DNA of 6,849 nucleotides from contig CATLIP010000135.1 in NCBI GenBank assembly GCA_949957035.1, positions 1 to 6,849 on the forward strand, in the 5' to 3' direction. This document shows, one piece after another, positions 6,027 to 6,849 of the stretch. The notes below the pieces were generated by a model, which worked only from the letters and a program-made list of their open reading frames with translations, made no database searches and had not been told where the DNA came from. Within the stretch, counting starts at the first letter, position 1, and each line of letters begins with the position of its first letter. This DNA is from an uncultured Lachnospiraceae bacterium. GTDB taxonomy: Bacteria; Bacillota_A; Clostridia; Lachnospirales; Lachnospiraceae. The position numbers and the translations under genes are program-made.

Positions 6027-6849
6027 CGCGGGACGCGCATATTATCAGGAATCCAGGGAAATCATGAGCAACCGGGAGTATGACGCGCTGTACGACGAAC
6101 TGAAAGGGCTTGAGGGGGAACTTGGGATTACATTTGCCAACAGTCCAACTGTGAACGTGGGATATGAGGTATTGAGCGAGCTGCCTAAGGAACGGCATGA
6201 AAGCCCCATGCTTTCGTTGGATAAGACCAAGGAGGTCGAGGAACTGAAAAAATTTCTCGGCGGCCAGAAGGCGCTGCTGTCATGGAAGTTGGACGGCCTT
6301 ACCATTGTGCTGACTTACCGGGGCGGGGAGCTTTTTAAGGCTGTCACCCGGGGAAACGGCGAGGTGGGCGAGGTGATTACGAATAACGCAAGGGTCTTCA
6401 GTAACATCCCTCTTAAAATTGCCTATCAGGGGGAATTGATACTGCGGGGCGAGGCGGTGATTGGATACCGGGATTTTGAGCGGATTAATTCTGAAATTGA
6501 GGATGTGGATGCGAAATATAAGAATCCCCGGAATCTGTGCAGCGGTTCGGTGCGCCAGTTGAATAACGAAATTACGGCGAAACGGAACGTAAGGTTCTAC
6601 GCATTTTCTCTGGTGCAGGCAGAGAATGTGGATTTCCATAATTCCAGGGCCTGCCAGATGGAGTGGCTCATGGAGCAGGGCTTTGAGGTAGTAGAGTTCC
6701 ATGCGGTGACAAAGGATACGGTGGAAGCCGAAGTTATTAAATTTTCAGAAAAAATTGCTAAGAACGATTTTCCGTCGGATGGTCTTGTGTTAATATATGA
6801 TGATATAGCATATGGGAAGTCTCTTGGGCGGACGTCCAAGTTTCCAAGG
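5974..6849 (+). CDS. ligA: NAD+-dependent DNA ligase LigA, N-terminal 292 codons (divergent subtype), cut at window end
   Basis: The first 292 residues of a LigA-type ligase, usually about 650-670 residues long. It would seal nicks using NAD+ during replication and repair. The Ia region (about 1-50) contains YYQESREIMSNREYDALYDE (23-42). The adenylation domain follows, with HESPMLSLD (75-83), the nucleotidyl lysine K105 in SWKLDGLT (103-110), TRGNGEVGE (125-133), RGE (158-160), NPRNLCSGSVRQL (184-196) and DGLVLI (269-274). Aligned by eye to E. coli LigA, several residues reported as important there differ: H23 is Y24, D32 is N33, E113 is S103, and the motif IV lysine K290 is I274. K115, D117, G118, E173, R200, R208 and D285 have counterparts. 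It overlaps rluF by 53 nt in another frame. The oligonucleotide-binding, zinc-finger, HhH and BRCT domains lie beyond the window. It could be the sole ligase or a paralogue. Confidence 0.88.
   Translation, partial: MSESKKARMLELVEKLNDAGRAYYQESREIMSNREYDALYDELKGLEGELGITFANSPTVNVGYEVLSELPKERHESPMLSLDKTKEVEELKKFLGGQKALLSWKLDGLTIVLTYRGGELFKAVTRGNGEVGEVITNNARVFSNIPLKIAYQGELILRGEAVIGYRDFERINSEIEDVDAKYKNPRNLCSGSVRQLNNEITAKRNVRFYAFSLVQAENVDFHNSRACQMEWLMEQGFEVVEFHAVTKDTVEAEVIKFSEKIAKNDFPSDGLVLIYDDIAYGKSLGRTSKFPR

Noticed and set aside
6280..6702. 140-codon open frame on the minus strand opposite ligA
   Set aside because: The plus strand encodes conserved ligase motifs throughout. The antisense product resembles nothing known and has no plausible ribosome binding context.
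1..6849. CRISPR arrays, tRNA or rRNA genes, insertion sequences, phage or defence genes
   Set aside because: Reading through both strands showed no regularly spaced repeats, no cloverleaf-like sequences, no transposase-like frames and no terminal inverted repeats.

Overview
The window looks like a chromosomal segment from a Gram-positive anaerobe of the class Clostridia, most likely family Lachnospiraceae. The grounds are strong AAGGAG-type ribosome binding sites, clear SigA-type promoters, a DUF5721-like protein, an AlgI-type MBOAT gene next to a DHHW-type partner, and a NAD+-dependent DNA ligase with the unusual KLDGLT/DGLVLI motifs I associate with this family. This placement comes from recalled family resemblance, not from a search.

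Layout. Positions 1-1180 hold the N-terminal 393 codons of a chemoreceptor on the minus strand: a transmembrane helix, an extracellular double-Cache sensor, a second transmembrane helix, and a HAMP domain. The signalling tail lies outside the window. It has its own SigA-type promoter at 1225-1253. Upstream of it on the same strand is a 159-residue DUF5721-like protein (1274-1753). A compact divergent intergenic region (1754-1884) carries back-to-back promoters. From there five plus-strand genes run to the end of the window: a membrane-anchored SGNH hydrolase (1885-2682), an MBOAT O-acyltransferase (2682-4064), a DHHW/AlgX-like SGNH protein (4115-5296), a 23S rRNA pseudouridine synthase of the RluF type (5280-6026), and the first 292 codons of ligA (5974-6849, cut by the window edge).

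How the genes work together. The first three plus-strand genes form a plausible cell-surface acylation cassette. The MBOAT protein would move an acyl group (probably acetyl) across the membrane, and one or both extracytoplasmic SGNH-fold proteins would place it on, or remove it from, an envelope glycan. The acceptor is unknown because no glycan-synthesis gene is visible. The two housekeeping genes that follow are joined by overlapping reading frames (1 nt, then a 50-nt gap, then 17 nt and 53 nt overlaps) with no visible terminator, so all five may share the promoter at 1816-1844.

The observations most worth following are the DNA ligase, which keeps the nucleotidyl lysine but differs from textbook LigA at several active-site positions; the two-SGNH/one-MBOAT cassette with no visible acceptor pathway; and the chemoreceptor, whose sensor matches the spacing of the amino-acid-binding dCACHE motif but has lysine in place of the key arginine. 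I did not find a CRISPR array, RNA gene, insertion sequence or defence system.
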